A stretch of 24,002 bases of DNA from CAZEIW01 sp964512305 (GTDB lineage: Bacteria > Pseudomonadota > Gammaproteobacteria > Burkholderiales > Burkholderiaceae_F): the NCBI GenBank assembly GCA_964512305.1, contig CAZEIW010000114.1, forward strand, positions 1 through 24,002. The letters are read 5' to 3'. This document shows positions 1-8,992 of this stretch, in pieces. The notes beneath the pieces are model-generated. The model did no database searches, was not told the DNA's origin, and saw only the letters and a program-made list of their open reading frames with translations. Position 1 is the first letter of the stretch. Each line of letters begins with the position of its first letter. Position numbers and translations under genes: made by a program.

Positions 1-16
1 GTCATCCCCCGCAGAA

Positions 17-113
17 GTCATCCCCGGGCTTGTCCCAGGGATCCACGTCGGCGCAAGACGAGGCGCCCGCGTTGCGCATCGACGTGGATCCCCGGGACAA
101 GCCCGGGGATGAC
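17..113. repeat. REP-like long inverted repeat (hairpin)
   Basis: Two 34-bp arms (17-50 and 80-113) are reverse complements with a single mismatch. The 29-nt middle can pair further (51-56 with 72-77), so the element folds into one long GC-rich stem. The arms carry the GTCATCCCCGGG...GGATCCACG type sequence that recurs as intergenic palindromes in many proteobacteria. Bases 1-10 repeat the start of the arm, so another copy may be cut off at the window edge. It lies just before the efflux permease gene. It may act as a transcription terminator or mRNA stabiliser, or be a passive REP/MITE; the sequence does not decide which. Confidence 0.85.
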
Positions 114-229
114 TCACTCATGCATCTTCACCAAACAGCGCCATGACCGCCTCGACCAGTCGCGCCTGGCGCGGGTGCCCGTGACAAGCGGTCGTTGGGG
201 ACGCCCGCCGATGAGCCCAGCGCGCGCCG

Positions 230-3200
230 ATGCCTGAACGCCCGACCCTCGCGGCGATCTTCATCTACCGCCCGATCGGCACATCCCTGCTGGCGGCTGC
301 GATCCTGCTTGCGGGCGTATTCGCCTGGCCGCTGCTGCCGGTGGCGGCGCTGCCGCAGGTCGACTTTCCGACCATCCAGGTCTCGTCGAGCCTTCCCGGC
401 GCGAGCCCGGAGACGATGGCTTCGTCGGTGGCCACGCCGCTCGAGCGCCAGTTCTCGCTGATCTCCGGGCTGACCCAGATGACCTCGGCGAGCTACCTCG
501 GCGCCACCAGCATCACGCTGCAGTTCGACCTCAACCGCAATATCGACGCCGCGGCAGCGGACGTCCTGGCGGCCATCAATGCCGCCAGCGGGCAGCTGCC
601 GTCGAACCTGCCAAGCCCGCCGACGTACCGCAAGATCAACCCGGCCGACCGGGCGATCCTGGTGCTGGCCGTGTCGTCCGACACGCTGCCCCTGACCCAG
701 GTCTCGGATTACGCCGACAACATCCTGGCTCAGCAGATCTCGCAGGTGAGCGGCGTCGGGCAGGTGAACATCGGCGGGCAGCAGAAGCCCGCGCTGCGGG
801 TGCAGGTCGACCCGGCCAGGATGGCGGCCCTCGGACTGGGACTGGAGGACGTGCGCGCGCAACTGGCGGCCGCGACCGTCAACGCCCCCAAGGGCACGTT
901 CGACGGCCAGCGGCAGGCGGTCACGGTTTACGACAATGACCAGATCTTCTCGTCGGCGTCCTGGAACGACGTGATCGTCGCCTACCGCAACGGCGCGCCG
1001 ATCCGGGTGCGCGACATCGGCGCGGCGGTCGACGGGCCGGAGAACCTCCGTCTCGCCGCGTGGGCGTTCGGCGGCGCCGGGGCGGCGCCGGGGGCTGAGC
1101 GCGGCCACGGCCGCGCGATCCTTCTCTTCGTCACCAAGCAGCCGGGCGCCAACGTGATCGAGACCGCCGAGCGGGTGCGCGAGGGGCTGCCGAAGCTGCT
1201 GGCCGCGATCCCGCCGTCGGTCCGGGTCGACGTGATCTCCGACCGCACGCAGACGATCCGGGCGTCGGTCACCGACATCGAGTTCACGCTGATGCTGACC
1301 ATGGTGCTCGTGGTGTGCGTGATCTTCGCGTTCCTGCGCCATGTCGCGGCCACGCTGATCCCGGCGGTCACCGTGCCGCTGGCGATCCTGGGCACCGCGG
1401 CGGTGATGTACCTGGTCGGGTTCAGCCTCGACAACCTGTCGCTGATGGCGCTGACGATCGCGGTCGGGTTCGTGGTCGACGACGCGATCGTGATGCTGGA
1501 AAACATCTACCGCCACGTCGAACGCGGGCTGGCGCCGGTGGATGCGGCGCTCCAGGGCGCGCGCGAGATCAGCTTCACGATCATCTCGATCTCGGTCTCA
1601 TTGGTGGCGGTCTTCCTTCCGCTGCTGCTGATGGGCGGCATCATCGGCCGCGTGTTCCGCGAATTCGCGGTGACGGTCACCGTCGCGATCGCGGTCTCGG
1701 TCGTCGTCTGCCTGACGCTCACGCCGATGCTATGCGCGCGCTTCCTGAAGGCGCAGCCGGCGAACGCGCGCGCCTCGCACGGGCGAGTGTTCATGCTGTT
1801 CGAGCGCGGCTTCAACGCGCTGCTCGGGCGCTACGAGCGGGCGCTTCGCGTCGTGCTCGACCACCGTCGCGCGACGCTGGGGGTGTTCTTCGCCACACTG
1901 ATCGCGAGCGTCGGGCTGTATGTCGCGATACCCAAGGGCTTCTTTCCGCAGCAGGACACCGGCTTCATCTTCGGGGTCGCCGAGTCCTCGCAGGACGTCT
2001 CGTTCGCGTCGATGAGCGCGAGCGCGCTGCGCATCGCCGACCTGGTGCGCCAGGACCGTTCGGTCGAGGCGATCGGCTTCAACATCGGCAACAACGTCGG
2101 CAACACCAGCAACTTCGTGATCCAGCTGCGCTCGCGCGAGGCGGGCCGCCAGGCCACCGCCGACCAGGTCGTCGCCCGCCTGCGCCGCCGCCTCGCCGGC
2201 ATCGAGGGCGCGCAGCTGTACCTGCAGGCGGCGCAGGACATCAACGTCGGCGGCCGGCTGTCGCGCACCCAGTACCAGTACACGCTGACCGACGCCGACA
2301 TCTCGGAGCTGGGACGGTGGGCGCCGCGCGTGCTCGAGCGCCTGCGCGCGCTGCCGCTGCTGGCCGACGTCGTGTCGGACCAGCAGACCGAGGCGGCGGC
2401 GCTCAACCTGACGATCGACCGCGACAAGGCGTCGAGCTTCGGCATCACCCCGACGATGATCGACGCGACGATCTACGACGCGATCGGCCAGCGCCAGGTC
2501 GCGCAGTACTTCACGCAACTCAACAGCTACCACGTGATCCTCGAGGTGCCGCCGGAGATGCAGCGGGATCCGTCGCTGTTCGACCGCATCTACGTCACGT
2601 CGCCCGCGCTGAACCGGCAGGTGCCCCTGGCGACCTTCGTCCGCATCGACAACACGCGCACGAACTACCTGTCGGTGAGCCACCAGGGCCAGTTCCCCGC
2701 GATCACCGTGTCGTTCAACCTGGCGCCCGGCGCGGCGCTCGGCGATGCGGTGTCGGCGATCCAGCGCGAGGTGCGGGCGATGAACCTGCCGGCTTCTGTC
2801 AGCGGCGATTTCCAGGGCAGCGCGCAGGCGTTCCAGCGCTCGCTCGCGTCGCAGCCTTACCTGATCGCGGCCGCGCTGCTCGCCGTCTACATCGTGCTCG
2901 GGCTGCTGTACGAGAGCTACATCCACCCGCTGACGATCCTGTCGACGCTGCCCTCGGCCGGCGTCGGCGCGCTGCTGATCCTGATGCTCGCCGGCTACGA
3001 CCTGAGCGTGATCGCGCTGATCGGGATCATCCTGCTGATCGGCATCGTGAAGAAGAACGGCATCATGATGGTGGATTTCGCGCTCACCGCCGAGCGCGAG
3101 CTCGGCATGGATTCGCGCGAGTCGATCCTGCAAGCCTGCCTGCTGCGCTTCCGGCCGATCATGATGACGACGATGTGCGCGATCTTCGCCGGCCTGCCGC

Positions 3201-3409
3201 TGATGCTGGGCACCGGCACGGGCTCGGAGCTGCGGCGCCCGCTGGGCTTCGCGATGGTCGGCGGCCTGGTCGTGTCGCAGTTGCTGACGCTGTTCACGAC
3301 GCCGGTCGTGTACCTGTCGCTCGATCGCCTGCGGCTGCGGTTTTCAGGCGGGCACGCCGGCGGCCGCGAGGCGGGGCACGGCGAGCTGCCGGCGGCAACG
3401 CCCCGCTGA
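230..3409 (+). CDS. RND multidrug efflux permease (HAE1 family, MdtB/MdtC/MuxC-like)
   Basis: This is an inner-membrane proton-driven drug exporter of 1,059 residues, the usual length for the family. It should work with a periplasmic adaptor and an outer-membrane channel, neither of which is in the window. An N-terminal transmembrane helix is followed by the family block LPQVDFPTIQV and the periplasmic porter block GASPETMASSVATPLERQ. The TM4 proton-relay pair is D417-D418 (GFVVDDAIVMLENI), and K941-K942 sits in GIVKKNGIMMVDFAL (TM10). The overall sequence resembles MdtB and MdtC about equally, hence no symbol. Residues about 280-294 (FGGAGAAPGAERGHG) are a Gly/Ala-rich stretch where relatives have two or three residues. 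The ATG at 230 has no clear Shine-Dalgarno and overlaps a TGA at 235-237 of another frame, which suggests translational coupling to an upstream gene. The protein start matches the family N-terminus well. Confidence 0.95.
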   Translation: MPERPTLAAIFIYRPIGTSLLAAAILLAGVFAWPLLPVAALPQVDFPTIQVSSSLPGASPETMASSVATPLERQFSLISGLTQMTSASYLGATSITLQFDLNRNIDAAAADVLAAINAASGQLPSNLPSPPTYRKINPADRAILVLAVSSDTLPLTQVSDYADNILAQQISQVSGVGQVNIGGQQKPALRVQVDPARMAALGLGLEDVRAQLAAATVNAPKGTFDGQRQAVTVYDNDQIFSSASWNDVIVAYRNGAPIRVRDIGAAVDGPENLRLAAWAFGGAGAAPGAERGHGRAILLFVTKQPGANVIETAERVREGLPKLLAAIPPSVRVDVISDRTQTIRASVTDIEFTLMLTMVLVVCVIFAFLRHVAATLIPAVTVPLAILGTAAVMYLVGFSLDNLSLMALTIAVGFVVDDAIVMLENIYRHVERGLAPVDAALQGAREISFTIISISVSLVAVFLPLLLMGGIIGRVFREFAVTVTVAIAVSVVVCLTLTPMLCARFLKAQPANARASHGRVFMLFERGFNALLGRYERALRVVLDHRRATLGVFFATLIASVGLYVAIPKGFFPQQDTGFIFGVAESSQDVSFASMSASALRIADLVRQDRSVEAIGFNIGNNVGNTSNFVIQLRSREAGRQATADQVVARLRRRLAGIEGAQLYLQAAQDINVGGRLSRTQYQYTLTDADISELGRWAPRVLERLRALPLLADVVSDQQTEAAALNLTIDRDKASSFGITPTMIDATIYDAIGQRQVAQYFTQLNSYHVILEVPPEMQRDPSLFDRIYVTSPALNRQVPLATFVRIDNTRTNYLSVSHQGQFPAITVSFNLAPGAALGDAVSAIQREVRAMNLPASVSGDFQGSAQAFQRSLASQPYLIAAALLAVYIVLGLLYESYIHPLTILSTLPSAGVGALLILMLAGYDLSVIALIGIILLIGIVKKNGIMMVDFALTAERELGMDSRESILQACLLRFRPIMMTTMCAIFAGLPLMLGTGTGSELRRPLGFAMVGGLVVSQLLTLFTTPVVYLSLDRLRLRFSGGHAGGREAGHGELPAATPR

Positions 3410-3463
3410 GCGCGGCGGCGCCGGCCGGACGGCGGGCCGGGCCCGCGCGCGCGGGGCCGGATA

Positions 3464-3482
3464 CCGCGTCCCCGAGACGCGG
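3464..3482 (+). terminator. Possible hairpin terminator after the efflux permease
   Basis: A perfect 7-bp stem (ccgcgtc / gacgcgg) with a 5-nt loop lies 55 bp after the permease stop. A further self-complementary GC run is at 3442-3455. There is no T-tract, so intrinsic termination is uncertain. Confidence 0.35.
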
Positions 3483-3518
3483 CGGGCGTCGCCCGGCTGG
3501 CGGGGCGGACGCGAATTC

Positions 3519-3549
3519 GTGTAAGGTGTGCCGGCCGTGTCAGGTGTGC
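3519..3549 (+). promoter_or_regulatory. Two 13-bp direct repeats, 18 bp apart, upstream of acetyl-CoA synthetase
   Basis: GTGTAAGGTGTGC (3519-3531) and GTGTCAGGTGTGC (3537-3549) match at 12 of 13 positions, start to start 18 bp. They lie 70-100 bp upstream of the ATG at 3619, where activator sites are expected. A TTGACT at 3570-3575 could be a -35 element, but no good -10 follows at 17 bp. A regulator-binding role is inference. Confidence 0.4.
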
Positions 3550-3618
3550 GTAAGCGCGCCAACATACCTTTGACTGTCTGCGTGCACAAATCGAACCCAC
3601 TTCAGGGAGCGGCGAAGG

Positions 3619-5598
<1,980 letters not shown>

Positions 5599-5601
5599 GG
5601 A

Positions 5602-5636
5602 CTCCCCTCTCCCGCGCTCCGCGCGGGAGAGGGGAG
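5602..5636. repeat. Perfect 16-bp hairpin of a dispersed palindrome family (terminator-like)
   Basis: Arms 5602-5617 and 5621-5636 are perfectly complementary with a 3-nt loop, four bases after the acs stop. The right arm and its flank (gcgggagaggggagcaagag) recur exactly at 14903-14922, so this is a repeat family rather than only a local terminator. The stem is strong enough to end or attenuate acs transcription, though no T-run follows. Confidence 0.85.
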
Positions 5637-5651
5637 CAAGAGCGTGACCCG

Positions 5652-5987
5652 ATGCTTCCGCTCGCGATCCTGATTGCGCAGCAACTGACGCTGATCGCGC
5701 TGCTCGCCCTGCTCATCCAGTTCGTCGTCGCGCTCTTCGCCTGGCGCTATCGCCACGAGAACGTCGTCTATCGCTTAATGGGCGTCGTCACGGCGCCCGC
5801 GGTCTGGCTCGCGGGCCGCTTGCTGCCGCCGTCCCGGCGGTCGCGCTACGCCGCTGCCGCCGCATTCGCGCTAGCCGCCTGCCTTTACCTTGCCCTCGGC
5901 CTTTGGCACCGCGATGTCTGCTTGCGTGACTTGAGCCAGCCCGCCTGCACGAAATGGGCGATCGCACGGGGTCTGAAGCAACCGTAA
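5652..5987 (+). CDS. Small two-helix membrane protein, function unknown
   Basis: A 111-residue protein with no recognised domain. A first hydrophobic helix covers about residues 3-31, followed by a charged stretch (WRYRHENVVYRL). A short amphipathic region with APAVWLAGRLLPPSRR comes next, then a second helix at about 70-87 and a cysteine-containing tail (DVCLRDLSQPACTKW, two Cys). It resembles conserved hypothetical membrane proteins I recall from betaproteobacteria, especially the LGLWHRDVCL segment, but no function is known to me. It starts 53 bp after acs, beyond the hairpin, with only a weak ribosome-binding site. The codon use matches its neighbours, and the next gene is 239 bp downstream. 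A role alongside acs or the symporter is possible from position only. Confidence 0.7.
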   Translation: MLPLAILIAQQLTLIALLALLIQFVVALFAWRYRHENVVYRLMGVVTAPAVWLAGRLLPPSRRSRYAAAAAFALAACLYLALGLWHRDVCLRDLSQPACTKWAIARGLKQP

Positions 5988-6111
5988 GGGTTTCGGCGTT
6001 CCTGCGGGCCTGACCGCGCTTCGGCCCGTCGCGCTGCGCCACCGGCAGCGCGAGATCCTCAACCGGCGGGCTCCGAGCCGCGCCTTGCCGCGATGCTGCA
6101 CCGCGATCTTG

Positions 6112-6125
6112 CGTTTGATCAAACG
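6112..6125. promoter_or_regulatory. 14-bp perfect palindrome upstream of the symporter operon
   Basis: CGTTTGATCAAACG reads the same on both strands and stands out as AT-rich in a GC-rich 239-bp gap, 101 bp before the DUF4212 start codon. It looks like a dimeric-regulator operator. It resembles half-sites of an FNR/ANR box, but the 4-bp spacer of that box is absent. Confidence 0.45.
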
Positions 6126-6226
6126 AATCGGCGCGATGTCCGGCCGTTTATCACGCAGTCACGCGCCGGTCGGCCGGGAAAACTGATGCAGAATGCGTGG
6201 CCCGCCGAAGCGGGGCAGGAGAAGGC

Positions 6227-6490
6227 ATGCAGTTGAGCGAGCGGCACCGATTGTATTGGCAACGAACGCAGAGCCTGACGCTGGCGCTCCTGCTGGTCTG
6301 GTTCGTGATCACCTTCGGCGCCGTGTTCTTCGCCCGCGAGTTGCGCTTCACCTTCCTCGGGTGGCCGTTTTCGTTCTACATGGCCGCGCAGGGTTCGCTG
6401 ATCGGCTGCCTGGCCATCATCCTGCTGTACGCCCGCCGGCAGCGCAAAAGGGACGTCGAGTTCGGCGTCGAGGAAGCGGAGGACGCGTGA
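6227..6490 (+). CDS. DUF4212 small subunit of a sodium:solute symporter
   Basis: An 87-residue protein with two transmembrane helices (about 17-36 and 48-68). Its layout is that of the DUF4212 / solute:sodium symporter small-subunit family: short N-terminal RHRLYWQRT, central WPFSFYMAAQGS, and a charged C-terminus. In known genomes this family is found immediately before a VC_2705-type large subunit, exactly as here. GGAG sits 5-8 nt before the ATG. Its stop overlaps the GTG of the large subunit by three bases (GTGA), so the two are probably translated in a coupled way and form one transporter. The exact role of the small subunit is not established. Confidence 0.9.
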   Translation: MQLSERHRLYWQRTQSLTLALLLVWFVITFGAVFFARELRFTFLGWPFSFYMAAQGSLIGCLAIILLYARRQRKRDVEFGVEEAEDA

Positions 6491-8613
6491 GCTCGCAGAC
6501 TCTGAGTGCGCCGCTTGGCGCAATGGCCGGTTCGGGGCGTGCATTCGTCTCCCAGCTCAGGAAATATTACCTCTGGTACACGGGCGGCTTCTTCCTGTTC
6601 CTGGTCGCGCTGGCGATCGCCGAGCGGCTCGGCCTGCCGAAGATCTGGATCGGCTACACCTTCCTGTTCGCGACGATCGGGCTGTATGCCTTGATCGGGA
6701 TCATGAGCCGGACCGCCGACGTGGCGGAATACTACGTGGCCGGGCGGCGCGTGCCCGCTTTCTTCAACGGAATGGCCACCGCCGCCGATTGGATGTCTGC
6801 GGCCTCGTTCATCGGCATGGCCGGGACGCTGTACCAGCAAGGCTTCGACGGCCTCGCCTATATCCTTGGCTGGACCGGCGGCTACTGCCTGGTTGCCCTT
6901 CTTATCGCGCCGTACCTGCGCAAGTTCGGGCAGTTCACGATTCCGGATTTCCTGGGTTCGCGCTACGGCGGCAATTTCGCACGCGGGATCGGCCTGGCCG
7001 CGGCGATCATCTGCTCCTTCGTTTACGTGGTCGCTCAGATTTACGGCGTCGGCCTGATCACGTCGCGCTTCATCAACGTCCCCATCGGCTACGGTGTGTT
7101 CCTCGGGCTGGCCGGCATACTGGTGTGCTCTTTCCTGGGTGGCATGCGCGCGGTGACCTGGACCCAGGTCGCGCAGTGCATCATCCTGCTGGTCGCTTAC
7201 CTGATTCCGGTCGCGTGGCTCGGCGTCAAGTACACCAATGTCCCGGTGCCGCAATTCGTCTACGGGCAGGTGCTGGAACGCCTGACCGACCGCGAGCAGC
7301 AGCTGATGAAGGACCCGAAGGAAATCGAGGTGCGCGACATCTTCCGCCAGAAGGCGGCCGATGCCCAGGCGCGCATCGCGGCGCTGCCAAAATCGTGGGA
7401 AGACGGCCAGGCCGCGGCGCAAAAGGCGGTCGACGACCTCAAGGCGGCGCAGGGCTCGATCCCGGACCTCCGCGCCGCGGAGAAGACGCTGGCGGGCTTT
7501 CCGGCGTCGCCGGACGCGGCCCGCAAGGCCTGGCAGGAGGAGGCCAATGCCAATGCCGCCCGCGCGGCGCCGCTGATGCCGCATGCGGAGCCTTACTGGA
7601 GCGGCAATCCGGACCCTGCGAAGGCCGAGCAGGAGCGTTCCACCAAGCGGCTGAACTTCCTGGCCTTGATGTTCTGCCTGATGATCGGCACCGCCGGCTT
7701 GCCGCACATCCTGATGCGCTACTACACGACGCCGACCGTGAACCAGGCCCGGCAGTCGGTCTTCTGGTCGCTGTTCTTCATCCTCCTGCTGTATTGCTCG
7801 GCGCCGGCGCTCGCGGTGCTCGTGAAATACGACATCTACACCTCGGTCGTCGGCACGCACATCGCCGACCTGCCCGGCTGGATCGCCGCCTGGAGCCGCG
7901 TCGATCCGGGGCTGCTGAGCTTCGTCGACGTCAACAACGACGGCATCCTGCAGCTGAGCGAGATCAAGCTGGGACCCGACATCGTCGTGCTGGCGACGCC
8001 CGAGATCGCCGGGCTTCCTTACGTGGTTACGGGCCTCGTCGCCGCTGGCGGCCTCGCGGCCGCGCTGTCGACCGCGGACGGCCTGCTGCTCACGATCTCC
8101 AACGCGCTGTCGCACGACCTGTACTACAAGATGATCGACAACACCGCGTCGACCCGCAAGCGCGTCGCGATCTCGAAGTTCCTGCTGCTGCTGGTCGCGC
8201 TGCTGGCCGCGCTGGTGACGCTCGCGAAGCCGGGCAACATCGTGCTGCTGGTCGGGCTGGCGTTCTCGCTCGCCGCGGCGTCGTTCTTCCCGGCGCTCGT
8301 GATGGGGGTGTTCTGGAAGCGCGCCAACAAGTGGGGCGCGATCTCCGGCATGCTGGCAGGGCTCGGCGTGTGCGCCTACTACATGGCCACGCGCTATCCG
8401 TTCTTCCGCGACGCGCTCGGACTCGTCCCCGCCGACTGGCCGCTGTGGTTCGGCATCCAGCCGATCTCCTCGGGCGTGTTCGGGGTCCCGGTCGGCTTCG
8501 CCGTCCTGATCGTCGTCAGTCTGGTCACCGCTCCGCCGGGCATGCGCACGCAGGAGCTGGTCGACTACGTGCGTTACCCCAACGTGAAGGGCAACATCCC
8601 GACCCTGTCGTGA
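6487..8613 (+). CDS. Sodium:solute symporter large subunit, VC_2705 type (probable acetate/short-acid uptake)
   Basis: An inner-membrane SSS-family carrier of 708 residues, longer than typical members of about 550. The start is GTG 6487, overlapping the previous stop, with GGAGG four bases upstream; ATG 6523 is an alternative. The N-terminal helices carry EYYVAGRRVPAFFNGMATAADWMSAASF, the classic SSS block. AALSTADGLLL (about 525-535) contains the Ser/Thr expected at the sodium site. Residues about 260-386, between membrane segments, form a charged, helical, Ala/Lys-rich soluble insert. Residues 481-492 (DVNNDGILQLSE) match the 12-residue EF-hand calcium loop with D1, N3, D5, G6 and E12. The substrate is inferred from the neighbouring acetyl-CoA synthetase and could be another monocarboxylate. 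A terminator-like hairpin follows. Confidence 0.92.
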   Translation: MSSQTLSAPLGAMAGSGRAFVSQLRKYYLWYTGGFFLFLVALAIAERLGLPKIWIGYTFLFATIGLYALIGIMSRTADVAEYYVAGRRVPAFFNGMATAADWMSAASFIGMAGTLYQQGFDGLAYILGWTGGYCLVALLIAPYLRKFGQFTIPDFLGSRYGGNFARGIGLAAAIICSFVYVVAQIYGVGLITSRFINVPIGYGVFLGLAGILVCSFLGGMRAVTWTQVAQCIILLVAYLIPVAWLGVKYTNVPVPQFVYGQVLERLTDREQQLMKDPKEIEVRDIFRQKAADAQARIAALPKSWEDGQAAAQKAVDDLKAAQGSIPDLRAAEKTLAGFPASPDAARKAWQEEANANAARAAPLMPHAEPYWSGNPDPAKAEQERSTKRLNFLALMFCLMIGTAGLPHILMRYYTTPTVNQARQSVFWSLFFILLLYCSAPALAVLVKYDIYTSVVGTHIADLPGWIAAWSRVDPGLLSFVDVNNDGILQLSEIKLGPDIVVLATPEIAGLPYVVTGLVAAGGLAAALSTADGLLLTISNALSHDLYYKMIDNTASTRKRVAISKFLLLLVALLAALVTLAKPGNIVLLVGLAFSLAAASFFPALVMGVFWKRANKWGAISGMLAGLGVCAYYMATRYPFFRDALGLVPADWPLWFGIQPISSGVFGVPVGFAVLIVVSLVTAPPGMRTQELVDYVRYPNVKGNIPTLS

Positions 8614-8618
8614 CCGCG

Positions 8619-8641
8619 CCGCCCCGCTCCCGGCGGGGCGG
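8619..8641 (+). terminator. Hairpin after the symporter gene
   Basis: A perfect 9-bp stem (ccgccccgc / gcggggcgg) with a 5-nt loop starts six bases after the symporter stop. It is very GC-rich but lacks a T-run. It probably separates the symporter transcript from the tRNA gene. Confidence 0.5.
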
Positions 8642-8681
8642 GCGGTCGGCCGGAAGCCGTTAAACTGGCTGCCTGCGCAAG

Positions 8682-8772
8682 GGAGAGATGGCCGAGCGGT
8701 TGAAGGCGCACGCCTGGAACGCGTGTATAGGTGAATAACCTATCGTGGGTTCGAATCCCACTCTCTCCGCCA
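8682..8772 (+). tRNA. tRNA-Ser (anticodon GGA)
   Basis: This is a complete class II tRNA with a long variable arm. The acceptor GGAGAGA (8682-8688) pairs with TCTCTCC (8762-8768), with discriminator G at 8769 and an encoded CCA to 8772. The anticodon stem CACGC/GCGTG encloses the loop CTGGAAC, giving anticodon GGA, which reads UCC and UCU serine codons. The variable arm is ATAGGT...ACCTAT, and the T-arm has GTGGG TTCGAAT CCCAC. A TTAAACT at 8660-8666 could be its -10 box. The CCA runs straight into a long inverted repeat. Confidence 0.98.
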
Positions 8773-8834
8773 GCCTTCGCTGCTTCGCAGCTACGGCTGG
8801 CGGGCCAGCCGTAGCTGCGAAGCGGCGAAGGCTG
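8771..8834. repeat. 31-bp inverted repeat abutting the tRNA-Ser 3' end
   Basis: Arms 8771-8801 and 8804-8834 are reverse complements with one mismatch and a 2-nt centre. The left arm begins with the last two bases of the tRNA CCA. A second, imperfect GC-rich stem-loop follows (cccgcc at 8835-8840 with ggcggg at 8859-8864). It may end tRNA transcription, or be a REP/MITE-type element placed at the tRNA end. Confidence 0.85.
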
Positions 8835-8930
8835 CCCGCCGAAGCGCGCCAGCGCGAAGGCGGGCCGGCTGAGTCAGAGCTACTCCCAATAGGAGAGCCT
8901 TCGACGGCCCCCCCGGCGTAGCGTCTCGCA

Positions 8931-8987
8931 GTGCGCTACGTCTACCTCCTGGAAAGCATCGATTACCCCGACCAGAGGTATGCCGGG
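8931..8987 (+). pseudogene. GIY-YIG nuclease gene remnant (N-terminal 19 codons only)
   Basis: From the GTG at 8931 the reading frame gives MRYVYLLESIDYPDQRYAG. This matches the start of small single-domain GIY-YIG nucleases, with YVY standing for the GIY part and YAG for the YIG part. Right after this motif the similarity stops, where relatives continue with a basic helix. Five bases later the stop codon of the minus-strand serine hydrolase begins. The rest of the domain was not seen elsewhere in the window. It looks like a nuclease gene cut by insertion or deletion. The match is short, so chance resemblance is not fully excluded. Confidence 0.6.
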
Positions 8988-8992
8988 CATGG

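Noticed and set aside
118..210. A minus-strand frame ending RLVEAVMALFGEDA-stop, looking like a gene tail next to the REP
   Set aside because: It is only about 30 codons, has no start, and would run into the efflux permease in antisense. It was treated as chance, though a remnant is possible.
1..237. An open plus-strand frame running through the REP element and ending in TGA at 235-237, overlapping the permease start
   Set aside because: Its translation is arginine-rich and dominated by the palindrome, with no family resemblance. It could be the tail of an upstream mdtB-like gene, but this cannot be supported from the window.
1730..3133. Long antisense open frames (here and opposite acs, the symporter, ppdK and iolD)
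   Set aside because: They are rich in Arg, His, Asp and Gln, the signature of reading GC-rich genes in the wrong frame, and have no ribosome-binding sites or family motifs.
6112..6125. FNR/ANR binding site
   Set aside because: The consensus needs TTGAT and ATCAA separated by four bases; here the two halves are fused (TTGATCAA), so the spacing is wrong.
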